Below the pieces are notes generated by a model. The model ran no database searches. It saw only the letters and a list, made by a program, of their open reading frames with translations, and was not told the DNA's origin. Shown here piece by piece: positions 1-10,360 of a stretch of 41,642 bases of DNA. The first letter of the stretch is position 1, and each line of letters starts with the position of its first letter. Source of the DNA: Pelargonium nanum (taxonomy: Eukaryota > Streptophyta > Magnoliopsida > Geraniales > Geraniaceae); NCBI GenBank assembly GCA_036897485.1, contig JAYMTF010000270.1, positions 1 to 41,642 of the forward strand. Reading direction: 5' to 3'. The position numbers were made by a program, and so were the translations under genes.

Positions 1-684
1 ATAACTAACTTATCCTCAATTTGTACAAAAATGGGAAAATGGAAGCACATTTTGGGACGGAATACTACTTATTTACGCACAGATTCTACATAAGCTAGAT
101 ATGGTTTGAGTGTAATTACTCTTAAGTATTATGGACAACTCCTAGATTCTCATGGCACTGGAATCAGCCCCGCTTTTGAAAGTTTACTACTTCTTACGTG
201 TGCTGTTTCGGTAATTTATTAAGTTTGGCATAAAGTATTTTGAATGTTACCATTTGGTTGAATATCTAGAATACTATTGTTGCCTTGTAAAGTTTGGGGT
301 GGGACCAAGTTGGAATTCCAAGATCAAGTTCTGATCGAGTATTTTGACTGTTACTGTTTGGTATTTGGGTTGAATATATATACTATTGATACCTTGACAA
401 GTTGTACTTCCATCTTGGTACACAATTTTTTGGAATTAGGTTTGTTAAAGATTTATTTAATTGAAACCCACGTGTGAACATCTGCATTTTTCAATGGCAG
501 CCGAAGAGCAGCTTTTGGCCTTAAAGTGCTTATATTATTATTTATTTATTTATTTTAATGGGTTCCTCCCATAATTGTTCATCTCAATTACAAGTTCCCA
601 TTTGCTTATTTTCTTCTTTTGTTGGAAGTGCTGCATTTTTTCCTCACTCTCTTTCTTCGCCTCTAATACTTGACAAAAGCATGA

Positions 685-748
685 TAATTTTTAGGTATAT
701 AGCTTCAGTGAAAATATAATTTTTAGGTATATAGCTTCAGTGAAAACA
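685..748. repeat. Two-copy 32-bp tandem duplication
   Basis: The unit containing TTTTTAGGTATATAGCTTC is present twice head to tail, starting near 685 and 717, with near-perfect identity. It looks like a recent local duplication in non-coding DNA. No function is seen. Confidence 0.75.
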
Positions 749-2861
749 ATTTTCTCCAGTAAGTTTTTATATCTATGCTAAGGGCAAGCATGATTTTGTT
801 CTTAAAACAAAATGTAATCGAGCTAATAATCATTGGATTGACAAAAGTCTTCATCTAAGCTGATGGAAAGAAACAAAATCACTAATAAATTATTAAATAA
901 GTTTTATGTGATTAAACGGATACGCACAAATTCAAAAAGGAAACTTATGGGATGTCATATCATATACTATGTATTTGTGCACGCACACTCTTCTTTACCA
1001 ACCTTTAGAAAGTAAATGCTTTTGTCTCATTTCTCTTTTTGGTTCATAAACCACATGCATTTAATTTCGTTATGAAAATAGTCTCTAATAAATATTTTAC
1101 CCTCTTCCTAAAATGAGTGTTCAGTGTTCACTTTACCTAAGAATAATTTGATTAGAGTTAGCTTTTCCTCGTGCGCCCTAGACGATTTCGTTGTAACAAA
1201 CTCATGCAGTAATTACTAACTTATTGTATATATATATATATATATATTTTTTTTTTGAATGCTATTGTATACATATTATTGGTATTTAATTCATAACTAA
1301 TTTTCTAAAACGGAAAGTGGACACTCGTTTTGGTGCAAAAATTTGAGAGGAAGTGGATACTCATATTGGGTATAAATAAAAATTTAAATATTTTTTATCT
1401 TCTACTATTGTTATCATGGATTAATATTAAGCATTGAATTCACTCAACACCTTTTTCAAATGTTTTGCATTCTGGCAACAATTATGTTCAATAACACATT
1501 CGAATGCTCGTGCAGTATGAAATCACTCTCCAAGATGTTGCCAACACAATTGCAGTCGTGTGAATTTGGTATTACATGGCTTTATGCTAAAATTGAGTGC
1601 TCCACTGAAATGTATAGATGCACAATAACTTGGTATTATGTGGCTGGATGGAGTATCTTATTGGAATGATTTTTGAATATTAAGGACTTTCAAGTTGAGT
1701 GTCTTGGCTCAAATGCTTAGAGCATTCTTTCTTGTTCTTCCTCATGTTGATGAAGTCAAGATATGCTTCCAACTTGATGTGCAAAATCTAAAGCCACTCC
1801 TGAATGTTGCTAAGTAGAAGCTTATGAAGTTGTTCACAACATAGTAATCAGATTGAAAAAAGCAGGCAATAAGGATGGATAGACTATTTTGTATAGGTCA
1901 AAATGTTAGTCTAGCTCACTAGGGGTAAGCGTTAGCTGGTTGATTAATATGCAAAATTGATACTGTTGTCATGTTTGCTAGAATGTAATTATATGCCTAG
2001 GCAGCCAAGGATCTCCAAATTGTTTCTACTGTGACTGGGAATTGGGCGTGTAATTTGTTGTTTGTTGTGTAGAGATTTGGTTGGACCAAGAAGTTATTTT
2101 CTCTACTACAGACATCTGACTAGTTGGGCTACGATGTTTTCGGATATGTGTATGTTCATAGTTCATTGATCATTATGAGTTTGCCCATATTCCTTCATTC
2201 TAAAGAGGGTTTAATCATTTGAATTAGCCTTGATCGACCACTAGTCATTTTGGAACGTCTTTCTTTTCACTTCCTCATTCGTTTATGAGTTTTGATTGCA
2301 TCACATTGGGGCAAGTCTGGTTTGCAAAAAGATGCATTTAGGTTCTAACAAGTGCTATAATGTTAATGCTCTTACCATAAAAAGGGAAGACAAAGAATTC
2401 TCAATTTCTCATACTCGATTCTGGATTGTTAGTAGCAAATTTATTCTTCTATCGGAACTTAGAAGTTCATAACTCTTTCGTGATTATAGTAAATACCGAC
2501 TGCTGCTGATCAACCTCGAGAGATGATAATACTTGTTTTTATATTCAACTGTAGTTTCACCTTTCAACCAAGGTTAAAGGTCTTCAAGTCTTATTGAAGT
2601 TACATGATTTTAGATTCCAGATATGTGCGTGATGTTTGTGTTTGATGTATATGTGATACTCATAGGATTTTGGATTTCCGCGTTCGATCTATAATATTCT
2701 TTCTTGTTTGAATATGCTTTTGTGATCTGAAATGATATACGACTTGATTATCTGTTTGATTTCATCTAGATGCACCTGTATGTGTATTATGTAATATGTT
2801 ATGAATGCTGGTCTACATAGCCTAGGGTTATTAGTTTTTCATCCCTTTGACATGGGGAAAA

Positions 2862-2953
2862 TTTTCAATTTCGGTCCCCCAACTATCCATTTTGTTCCAA
2901 ATTCTTACTCAATTTGATTTTTGTTCCCATAGTTGGGGGGGCCAAAATAGAAC
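2862..2953. repeat. Short inverted-repeat element (MITE-like)
   Basis: The left arm (about 2862-2886) ends CGGTCCCCCAACTAT. The right arm (about 2929-2953) begins ATAGTTGGGGGGGCC. The arms are near-perfect inverted repeats around about 40 bp of AT-rich DNA. This fits a small foldback or MITE-type element. The superfamily is not clear and no target duplication was identified. Confidence 0.5.
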
Positions 2954-3161
2954 ATTTACCTTAACATGATAGGTCTTAAGATTCAATACATGGAAAGTAG
3001 CTGATGTTTGTTAGGAAAAAAAAAAACGGTAATATGCTTGTGTGTGAATACTTCGTATCTTGAAATCATCTTTCTCATTATGATATGATATGCTGCTCTT
3101 ATCTTCTAATAGTTATGAATACCGATAAGCTGTTTGTTTATTTATTTACTTTCTTTTCAGG

Positions 3162-3197
3162 GAGAGCAGGTGGACAAATCTGCAGTCGATGGTTGAA
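3162..3197 (+). other. Possible orphan terminal exon
   Basis: A strong acceptor context (pyrimidine-rich tract then TTTTCAG) at about 3161 is followed by an in-frame reading GEQVDKSAVDG and a TGA stop. The composition is more coding-like than the surroundings. It could be the last coding exon of a gene starting left of the window, an exon of a non-coding transcript, or chance. No matching upstream exon was found within the window, so confidence is low. Confidence 0.2.
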
Positions 3198-3320
3198 CAT
3201 AGGAAAGATGTTACATATTAATGATTAGTGACAGATGAATTTATAATGTTTCGTCATAATAATCATAGGTAAAATTGTCCATTTTTTTTTCTTAAAGCTT
3301 AGATGTTTTTTTCTCCTATC

Positions 3321-3960
3321 ATGTATGGAAAATTGTATGTGTATCATTTGTTTGCATCACATGGTGTAAAATCTGATAATTAGGGGACCATTGCATCGCC
3401 CTTTGGATTTTGGTTATGTCAGCGTCTTGTTTGCTTTAACTTGTGCTGATTCTACCATATTTGGATTGAAACTGAGACGGGTCTTCAAATTTCATACTCG
3501 ATTTTTGTGACGTTTTAGAGCGTTCGGTCTTTTGGTTTCGTGTATAGAAATTATATGTGTATCATTTGTTTGCATCACATGTGTAAAATCTGATAGTTAG
3601 GGGGCCATTACATCACCCTTTGGATGTTGGTTATGTCAGCGTCTCGTTTGCTTTAACCTGTGCTAATTCTGTCAGCATATCTGGATTGAAACGGTTTTTC
3701 AAATTTCATGCTCTATTTTTGCGACATTGTTTTAGAGCGGTTTTTAGGTTTCGTGTATGGAATTGTATGTGTATCATTTGTTTGCATCACATGGTGTAAA
3801 ATCTGATAATTAGGGCACCATTTCATCGCTCTTTGGATTTTGGTTACGTCACCGTCTCGTCTGCTTTAACTTGTGCTCATTCTGCTCATATCTGGATTGA
3901 AACTGGGATGGGTTTTCAAATTTCATGCTCGATCTTTGTGACATTGTTTTAGAGCGATCG
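3321..3960. repeat. Three-copy tandem repeat of about 215 bp
   Basis: Three head-to-tail copies are anchored by GTATCATTTGTTTGCATCAC at about 3341, 3559 and 3771, giving periods of 218 and 212 bp. Each copy runs through a segment like TTTGGATTTTGGTTATGTCA to a GTTTTAGAGCG tail. Copies differ by scattered substitutions and small indels, so the array is not very young. It is non-coding, about 1.3 kb upstream of the LysM-protein gene. Confidence 0.85.
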
Positions 3961-3969
3961 CCGATCGGT

Positions 3970-4180
3970 TAAGATGCAATCTGAACGACTTGAATCTCTT
4001 TCTGGTCGGATTGGGTTTAGTATTTTCAACCCGAACTTGATCTAAAATTTGAATTGCCAGCTATGTGTATAAGATGCATCCCAAACGACTTGATTCTCTT
4101 TTGGGTCGAATTTGAGTTTAAGTCTTTTAATCCCGAACACTATGTGAAACCTGAATTGCTAGCTATGTGAATGAGATGCT
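3970..4180. repeat. Two-copy tandem repeat of about 100 bp
   Basis: A unit starting AAGATGCA with an ACGACTTGA box and ending GAATTGCCAGCTATGTG occurs near 3970-4068 and again near 4070-4175, with divergence. It directly follows the three-copy repeat. The interior is rich in GGGT/ACCC words, like the hAT-type elements elsewhere in the window, so it may derive from one. Confidence 0.6.
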
Positions 4181-5215
4181 ACAAGTCATCATTGGGAGAA
4201 AAATGCAGTTGAAAAAGTGCTAATTTAATTTTAATATTTGTATTGATTCTTGCTTGCTTTGCTGGATTGATTCTCTCATCAATCGACCATGGACTTTTAT
4301 TCTTCTACCACCAATAAAAAAAATATGAAGCTTTTGTTTAGTGATTTTTAATTGACTTCTTAAAATAAATATACGTATACATACATAAAACGAGTAAAAT
4401 GAACTATGAGCTCAGACTAAGTCATGATTTAACACTTATATTTGTTTTGACCAAGTATAAGCTTGAGCTGAGAATTTGAACCTGCAATTGTGGGCATATG
4501 AAATTCAACCCAAAAACAAGCCTGAGTGTTTCTTAGAAGTTACGGAGCGGATAAGAAAATCAGCCTGGTTGTACACATTTTGCACATAAAACTCAAACTT
4601 GTATTGCGAATTGATAAAATATGAGCATGGAAGTAGTTGACCTGAACTCAGTACTCAGTAATGCCACCACTAGCCTCATCGAGAGCCTACGACCCGAACT
4701 CGTGGGCATCTGAAGTTCAATCCGACTTTAACTCGGTCTAATCTGCTTTCGAGATGAATGTCTTGTGAAACTTCGAGTCAATTGAGCTAACCACACGCAT
4801 TCTCACGTGTCATATCAACTCGACCCGATATGTGCCCCAAACTCTAAATTGAAGCATTTTCGAATCAAATTTGGGTTAGCTTTATCAAACCCGAAATTGT
4901 CACCTCTAGTCTTAGCCATGGCTTTGAAATAGACTCTTTGCTCCCCATAAGCTGTCATATCTTTCCTCCAAAAAACTCGTTTACAAAAGAAAAAAAAAAA
5001 AAAAAAGACACCTTTACTTGCAAAATGTTGCAATGCTCCACTTCAAAACTTGATGATTCTTAGATCCGATTCACACAGAAACCCAAATCATTCGAGAAAC
5101 AGAGAGGATTTGGGTCAGATCCAATTCCTCTTCTCCGATCCGACCGACAATACAAGCTCCTGAGTTCGTAGCTTTCTTCTACTTCTTCAATTCTCTCTCC
5201 GATTCGGAGTCTGAG
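4181..5215. other. Upstream spacer of the LysM gene
   Basis: This is non-coding. The stretch 4430-4870 carries CCGAACTCG/ACCCGA-type words typical of decayed non-autonomous elements in this window. A poly-A tract of about 20 bases lies near 4988-5006. The last 150 bases are CT-rich and probably hold the transcription start and 5' leader of the LysM gene. Confidence 0.45.
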
Positions 5216-5239
5216 ATGGCGAGATCTCGCAGATCGTAG
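5216..5239 (+). promoter_or_regulatory. Seven-codon upstream ORF in the LysM gene leader
   Basis: An ATG at 5216 opens a short frame, MARSRRS, stopping at 5237-5239, 42 bases before the main ATG at 5282. If the 5' leader includes it, scanning ribosomes would meet it first and it could lower translation of the LysM protein. The transcription start is inferred, not seen. Confidence 0.4.
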
Positions 5240-5281
5240 CAGTAGCAGCTCAAGCAGCGATTGCTATTTCTGGAATCATCG

Positions 5282-8200
5282 ATGTGTCCTTGGAACAGCA
5301 ATGGTAGTAGTAGTAGCTTAGAAAATGGTTGCAACGGAAGCGAAAATGGGAACCGGAATTGCATAGAGCACCAGGTGTCCCGGTTCGATACTCTCGCCGG
5401 AGTCGCCATCAAGTACGGCGTCGAGGTATTTTATTTTATTATTTTTATTCTTTTGAAATTTGATTTTATGAATATTCAGTTGAGTTCTGATTTTATTTTA
5501 TTTTATTATTACTATGTTTTTAGTGAATTCCAGAGATATTGACTGGCCGTGGACTCACTTTAGCTCCATTTTTTTTTGCTGTATGGAATCACAAAGATTT
5601 AGGGCTCATTTAGTTATGGAAAATAGTTCTTATTTTCAGTTTTTAGTGTTCATTTTCTCATGAAGTTTTGTTTTGTTTTTTTTTTTGTGTGGAGAACTTA
5701 AATAGCTTTAATATAATTTCAATTTTTACTTTGAAAATAGAAATAACTAATTTTTCCGAAGAAAAAAGAAACTAATTTGGAGTTTTGATCTCAAATGTGC
5801 CTTCATGAAAAAGTTGAACAAAAGAAAAATTGTATTCCCTCTGTTTTAGGGAGATAGTCATGCATGAATTACCAATATTGTCCGTGTTATAATTGGTATG
5901 TATTCCTTAAGTTTGTTACATCATAGAAACCAAGACACTTTTTTTGGGATTGAAGGAGTAATTTTAGAGTTTAGGATTTTTAATCATAATTTGTTGAAGA
6001 AACGCCCCCTTGTGGGCTGTTCGTTTAACCATTTTAAAGTGAATTTCTGATAAATTAGGACATGTTGAGTATTTTTAATTATTGTGATAGTTTAACTTTT
6101 CAGAAGGGCATATTTAGAATTAAAAATAAATTCCTTTTCCTCTAATGAGTTGAAGTATTGAAATATTTGAGCATTTCAAGTTTCATACCTTATTGTGGAA
6201 TTTGAAATGCTCAGATTTTTTAATATTTCAATTATTGACCATTGAATTATTAGCATTTCAATTCATTTTTCCAGAAATTAAGCTAATGATATGTTACCAA
6301 ATTTAGAAAACATGTTTAGTTCGAGACATTTTCTATATTTTCCAATTTTGTTTAGGTTTTTCATTTCTAATACATACATACTTGCATTTTTGTTTTTCAA
6401 TTGAAAAGCTTGCAGTTACTTGTAAGAACAATATTACCTTAAGCTGTAACATATGTAATTACTAATTAAAGTGACAAAAAAATATCTGTGCAAAAGTATT
6501 ATAACTATTAGTGTACAATTGTTGATGTCTTGTACAGTAATAGATTTTGAAAAGTATTTCTAATACGTCATAATAAAATGAGTAATTTTTCAAAAAATTC
6601 ATTAAAACATTGTACAAAACATCAACATTTGTAAATGAATATAGTTCAATGTTGAAACATCTCTAATTCTTGTTCTAAATATTTCTATAGTTATATCAAA
6701 TACATGTAAAAAAAAAAAAAGATACATGTAAATTGTTCCTGGGCTTAGAGTAAGTCTAAACAATGAGAGGCTTACATCTCATTAATTATTACCCATAGTT
6801 GTACTTTGCTTTGTGCATTATTTGACCTTTTTTGTGTGAATGAAATAATGCATATAATAAGTTTGTTGTGACCAGTTGAGCTGGCAACCCTTAGATCGCC
6901 TTTTGTTGTTTGCTTGGTGCGTTATTTGACCCTTTCTGTGGTATGGGATTGCAGGATTGTTTGAATGAAATGATGTATATTATAAGTTTGTTGTAATCAA
7001 GTAAGCTGACAACGTTGTGTTGGTTTTTCATTTTTGGGTTTCGACTAACTGAAGTTGTTTTTTCAAATGTATATTAGGTGGCTGATATCAAAAGACTGAA
7101 TAACTTGGTCACCGATCTTCAGATGTTTGCTTTGAAGTCACTGCAAATACCCTTGCCAGGAAGGCATCCGCCGTCTCCCGTTTTGCCTCATGCTTTTCCC
7201 AACACAAGGTATTTGTGCTCTCTTTGATCTTTAAATTTTCGACACTTTTGTTTTTCATTTAGTCTGCACACATCTTCTTTGTCTACGATTCACTTTCCAA
7301 CTATGTCTTATGATTCCTGGATTAGTGGCTTGTTTTTGTTCATCATATTTGCCACTTCTCCCTGTCTATGGAATGTCACAAAGCATTTTTCCTGCACAAA
7401 TGACTCCACTTTTACTCTTCTTTGGGTTTCATGTTTGAAGGAACTTGTTTATAGAAAAGGGTACCCAAGTGTATGAGGCTTCTTCGACCATTGTTTTCTT
7501 CCTTTTGGTCTTTTCCGTTTCCTTTGTGTGTGGAGGAGTTTATTGCAATGTGCAGTATGTCACTGGTGTCTAGGGGTGTGCACGGTCGGGTTACCCAACC
7601 GTGGGGTGAACCTTGCGGCCCACCCTGCACTTTGCGGAAAATTTGAAACCGTGTGACCTGTGGCCCGGAGCGGGCGGGTTTGCGTTGAGGCGAGTTCACG
7701 TATTTCTTAAACAGTCTTATATATATAATTATATTATATGAATCTGCGGGCGAGTCAGGTCATCTGCGCCCGTATGTTTGGTGGGTTGAGCTCGTGTAGC
7801 CCGTGGCCCAGACAGGTGGTACAGTTTGGTTCCAAACGGGCGCCAGGCGGTTTGGTGCGGTTTCGTCCCAAACACCCCTATTGGTGGCCATACTCCAACA
7901 GTCCAACCTAGTGTAGTATGTCATTTCTTTAGTGTCTTGTTCGTATTATTTTGAGAAGAGTCCATGGCTTTCCATTCTTGAGAATTGAGATATATTCATA
8001 TGTGAGATGAAGGCCCGTTGCCGGGAAACACCACAGCATATTGTCTAATGTCTAGTAGTTACATCTCCGTCAGTAAACTTTGCGTATATATCTGGATTTT
8101 CGGTGCGAATCTCAGCCTAATTTGGATATCTAAATCAAATTCTAATATGGCTTATCTTGCTAAAATTTGTTGATTGCAGAGAAAGCACCAAGGCAAAAAC

Positions 8201-8855
8201 ATTGCCACGTCTCGGGCCCTCCAATACGCTGGAACCATTCCTCCCTCTGAGATCTAAATCTCCCCCGCAGAAGGTTTCTTCCGCCATGGACACTTTACAA
8301 AAGTTCTATGGCCTTAAATCTCCAAATCTGAAGGGTTCCGGTGAAGCCGAAGGCATGGAAATGGCAGTTTACAGTAATGGTGAAACAGCTGAAGATACGC
8401 CTCTCGAAGAGGCTGGAGACGGTGAGGCGGATAGATCCAATGAGAAGTCTGTCCGAAGGCGTCAGAAATCTGAAGCCGACTCTAAAGCCGGGGAAGATAA
8501 TGGCGGTGGGAGCAGCGATTTCTCGCCAATAACAGGAAAAGGCTTAGCTATGAGACCAAAATCAGCGAGCCGAACAAACCTAGCAACCGAAGCAGAATCA
8601 GGTTGGTTAGGTCCTATCCCGGTGGGTCTGTTTGATTCTATACTGACCGAAGGGATCTCGGGAATTCGTAAATCATCAAGCATGCCAAGCATACCCGAAC
8701 CAGACAACAATAGCTCCTCATCAGCCTGGCCAACCCCTAAATGGAGCTTGAAACCCGACTTGCAGGTCCTCTCAGCCGCGTCGATCACTAGGCCGATCTT
8801 TGATGGCCTGCCGAAGCCAATAACCGGACGCAGGAACAAGGCAGCTCTCGATTAG
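5282..8855 (+). CDS. LysM domain-containing protein (plant At5g08200/At5g23130-like)
   Basis: Three exons: 5282-5425, 7078-7208 and 8180-8855, all with GT-AG borders and consistent phases, giving 316 aa. One LysM module spans roughly residues 30-75, with HQVSRFDTLAGVAIKYGVE in exon 1 and VADIKRLNNLVTDLQMFALK in exon 2, so intron 1 splits the domain. It is followed by a Pro-rich piece (LPGRHPPSP) and a long low-complexity Ser/Glu/Lys-rich tail with the conserved stretch MRPKSASRTNL. There is no signal peptide or membrane segment, so this is an intracellular LysM protein and not a LysM receptor kinase. The family is known by homology and its biochemical role is unsettled. The ATG at 5282 is chosen because the frame further upstream opens only with a TTG at 5261. 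Intron 1 carries a Stowaway-like remnant and intron 2 a hAT MITE. Confidence 0.9.
5835..5958. mobile_element. Decayed Stowaway-like MITE in LysM intron 1
   Basis: It is flanked by TA on both sides (5833-5834 and 5959-5960). The left end resembles the CTCCCTCYG Stowaway terminus and the right end the GGAGTA terminus. Internal words such as CATGAATTACCAATA and AAACCAAGACACT are shared with the better-preserved copy at 21860-22111, so the two belong to one family. This copy is shorter and more diverged. Confidence 0.65.
7571..7880. mobile_element. hAT-type MITE in LysM intron 2
   Basis: About 310 bp starting TAGGGGTGT and ending ACACCCCTA, the terminal inverted repeats typical of hAT elements. 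It is flanked by 8-bp near-duplicates CTGGTGTC (7563-7570) and TTGGTGGC (7881-7888), six of eight identical. The interior is GC-rich compared with the intron and has no coding capacity, so it is non-autonomous. The slightly decayed target duplication suggests a moderate age. Confidence 0.8.
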
Positions 8856-9040
8856 CACGAATCCGTTGTACCGGAATGAGACTGGTCAGCAATGCATTTC
8901 ACTGTACTGTCCTAAATTGTATAGCTCCAAGTGTATATGAAGATGGTAAAAGCTTGGGGAGGAGATAGAGGAAAAAATGGGAAAGATGTGAGAAAGTATA
9001 ATATAAAGGTTAGTAGTGAGCTCTCTTGGAATCAGAACTC

Positions 9041-9188
9041 AGGTAGCGTTTGGATTAGAATTTTTGTTCAGCCATCATAATGGGAATGAGATTCTCATCG
9101 TTCATGTTTGAATCAAAACCTTTTTTGTCCTGAAAATGATTTCTCGATTCCCATTCTCATTTCAAATTTTGTAATCCAAACGGTACCT
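9041..9188. mobile_element. Tourist-like (PIF/Harbinger) MITE
   Basis: About 148 bp. The ends AGGTAGCGTTTGGATTA and TAATCCAAACGGTACCT form inverted repeats with few mismatches over some 17 bases. If the element is read as GGTAG...TACC, both sides carry TCA as a 3-bp target duplication. The interior is dominated by GAATGAGATTCTCAT-type words. A related piece lies in STT3B intron 1 (about 14268-14394). Confidence 0.75.
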
Positions 9189-9399
9189 CAGTTATGTGTT
9201 TTTTGCTCCATTTGTTACACTATAAAGTTAAGCATACAAGTTGAATTTGTCTTTGCTTCAATACTGTTTATTCATGATTGTAATTGCATATACTTATTGG
9301 AAACTTAATGGAGAATATGTATTGGTTTCTTCTATGTTTATCCTTTATTGTAATTGTATGATGAGTATTGGGAGCTGTATTTGAATCAATTGAAGCTTC

Positions 9400-9775
9400 A
9401 AGAAAGTTCTATTGGGCATCAACATCTTACTTAAGCTAAGGTTTCTTAGCCTCCATGACACTCAAGGTTCTCTTACCTTTCAAGGCTTCCTAGATCCTCT
9501 TAGCCTTTTCGCTTTGTCGGGATATTCAAGACTACCTACCTCAACGGGACGCGTGAGACTCTCTGTCTCACCAGGTTGCTATGATGCTATCTGAAACGGT
9601 AGACAATTAAAGGAGTTCCCATCCTTCTCGCAATGCTTGAAGGGCAGCAAAAGTTCCAAAGTCCACATTGTGTTCGCAAACAATACGCCTGAGAGAATAG
9701 GTCTAATTTCATCATGGACTCCATGGGTGGATCGCACATTCCACTGACCAATCACGCGCCGCCGCATAAAGGGTT
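9400..9775. other. Compositionally distinct insert of unknown origin
   Basis: The stretch is more GC-balanced than its flanks, with word usage unlike the neighbouring MITEs and introns. Open frames on both strands are short and not recognised. A nuclear insertion of organelle DNA or an old element fragment are both possible. I cannot decide without a database search. Confidence 0.25.
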
Positions 9776-10360
9776 AGATTCTCTAAAATCTATTTGTTGT
9801 GTTCTCTGATTTGATGCAAGAGATTCTTACTCTCATGTCCGAAATAGATTTCAGTGCATCAACACTATCTTTTCACTTAACCGTATGTTCTTCTATCCCA
9901 TGTTTCAAGTGGCAAAATTTGTAATTTTATCGGTTAACACTTTTTTCACAATTAAGTGTCATATACAAAACTCCAATAATTTGATTCCTTTCCAAATGAT
10001 TTTGTAAAACCATTTGAAGTTATATATAATTGTTTCACTCACATTAGCTCAAGTTTTCACCACCTTTGACATTGATGAAATTGTAATAAGTTACACCATA
10101 TAGAGTTTGTGCTACCAAAAAGTAAAAAAGATGGAAACAATTGTTTCTCAACTAACATATTCTTCAAGCATGTCAAGTATCCCAAAAAAAGTTCCTCAAC
10201 ATATTTTAGAAAAAAGAGCCTCCAAGCTACAAAACATAAATATGGTCCATTTTAGCCCTAAAACTAACTTCTTCCAAGACTCATCATCCTCTCACAGTGT
10301 TCAACTATATTGTTCCTTTCCTGTTCCAGCGGCAGCGGCGGCGACGAGAGGGAGAGAGCC

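Larger units (their letters stand above)
1..3160. other. Non-coding stretch, no gene recognised
   Basis: AT-rich DNA with no exon chain I can support. The longest open frames (60-70 codons) have no family resemblance and look like chance. It holds a 32-bp tandem duplication (two copies at 685-748), a (TA)n run near 1227-1247 and a short inverted-repeat element near 2862-2953. It may include the 3' part of a gene lying to the left of the window, because an exon-like piece follows at 3162, but nothing proves this. Confidence 0.5.
8856..10360. other. Convergent spacer between the LysM and STT3B genes
   Basis: The 3' ends of both genes face each other here. It holds the LysM 3' UTR, a Tourist-like MITE (9041-9188) and an unassigned stretch at about 9400-9775 whose base composition is less AT-rich than its flanks. 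From 9780 to 10260 I see only AT-rich sequence. No credible exon chain is present. Confidence 0.5.

Noticed and set aside
5261-5281. Upstream in-frame extension of the LysM protein
   Set aside because: The extension opens with TTG, not ATG. The first in-frame ATG is at 5282 and the protein reads well from there.
8462-8839. 125-codon minus-strand frame opposite LysM exon 3
   Set aside because: It lies wholly opposite a confirmed exon and has no recognisable domain.
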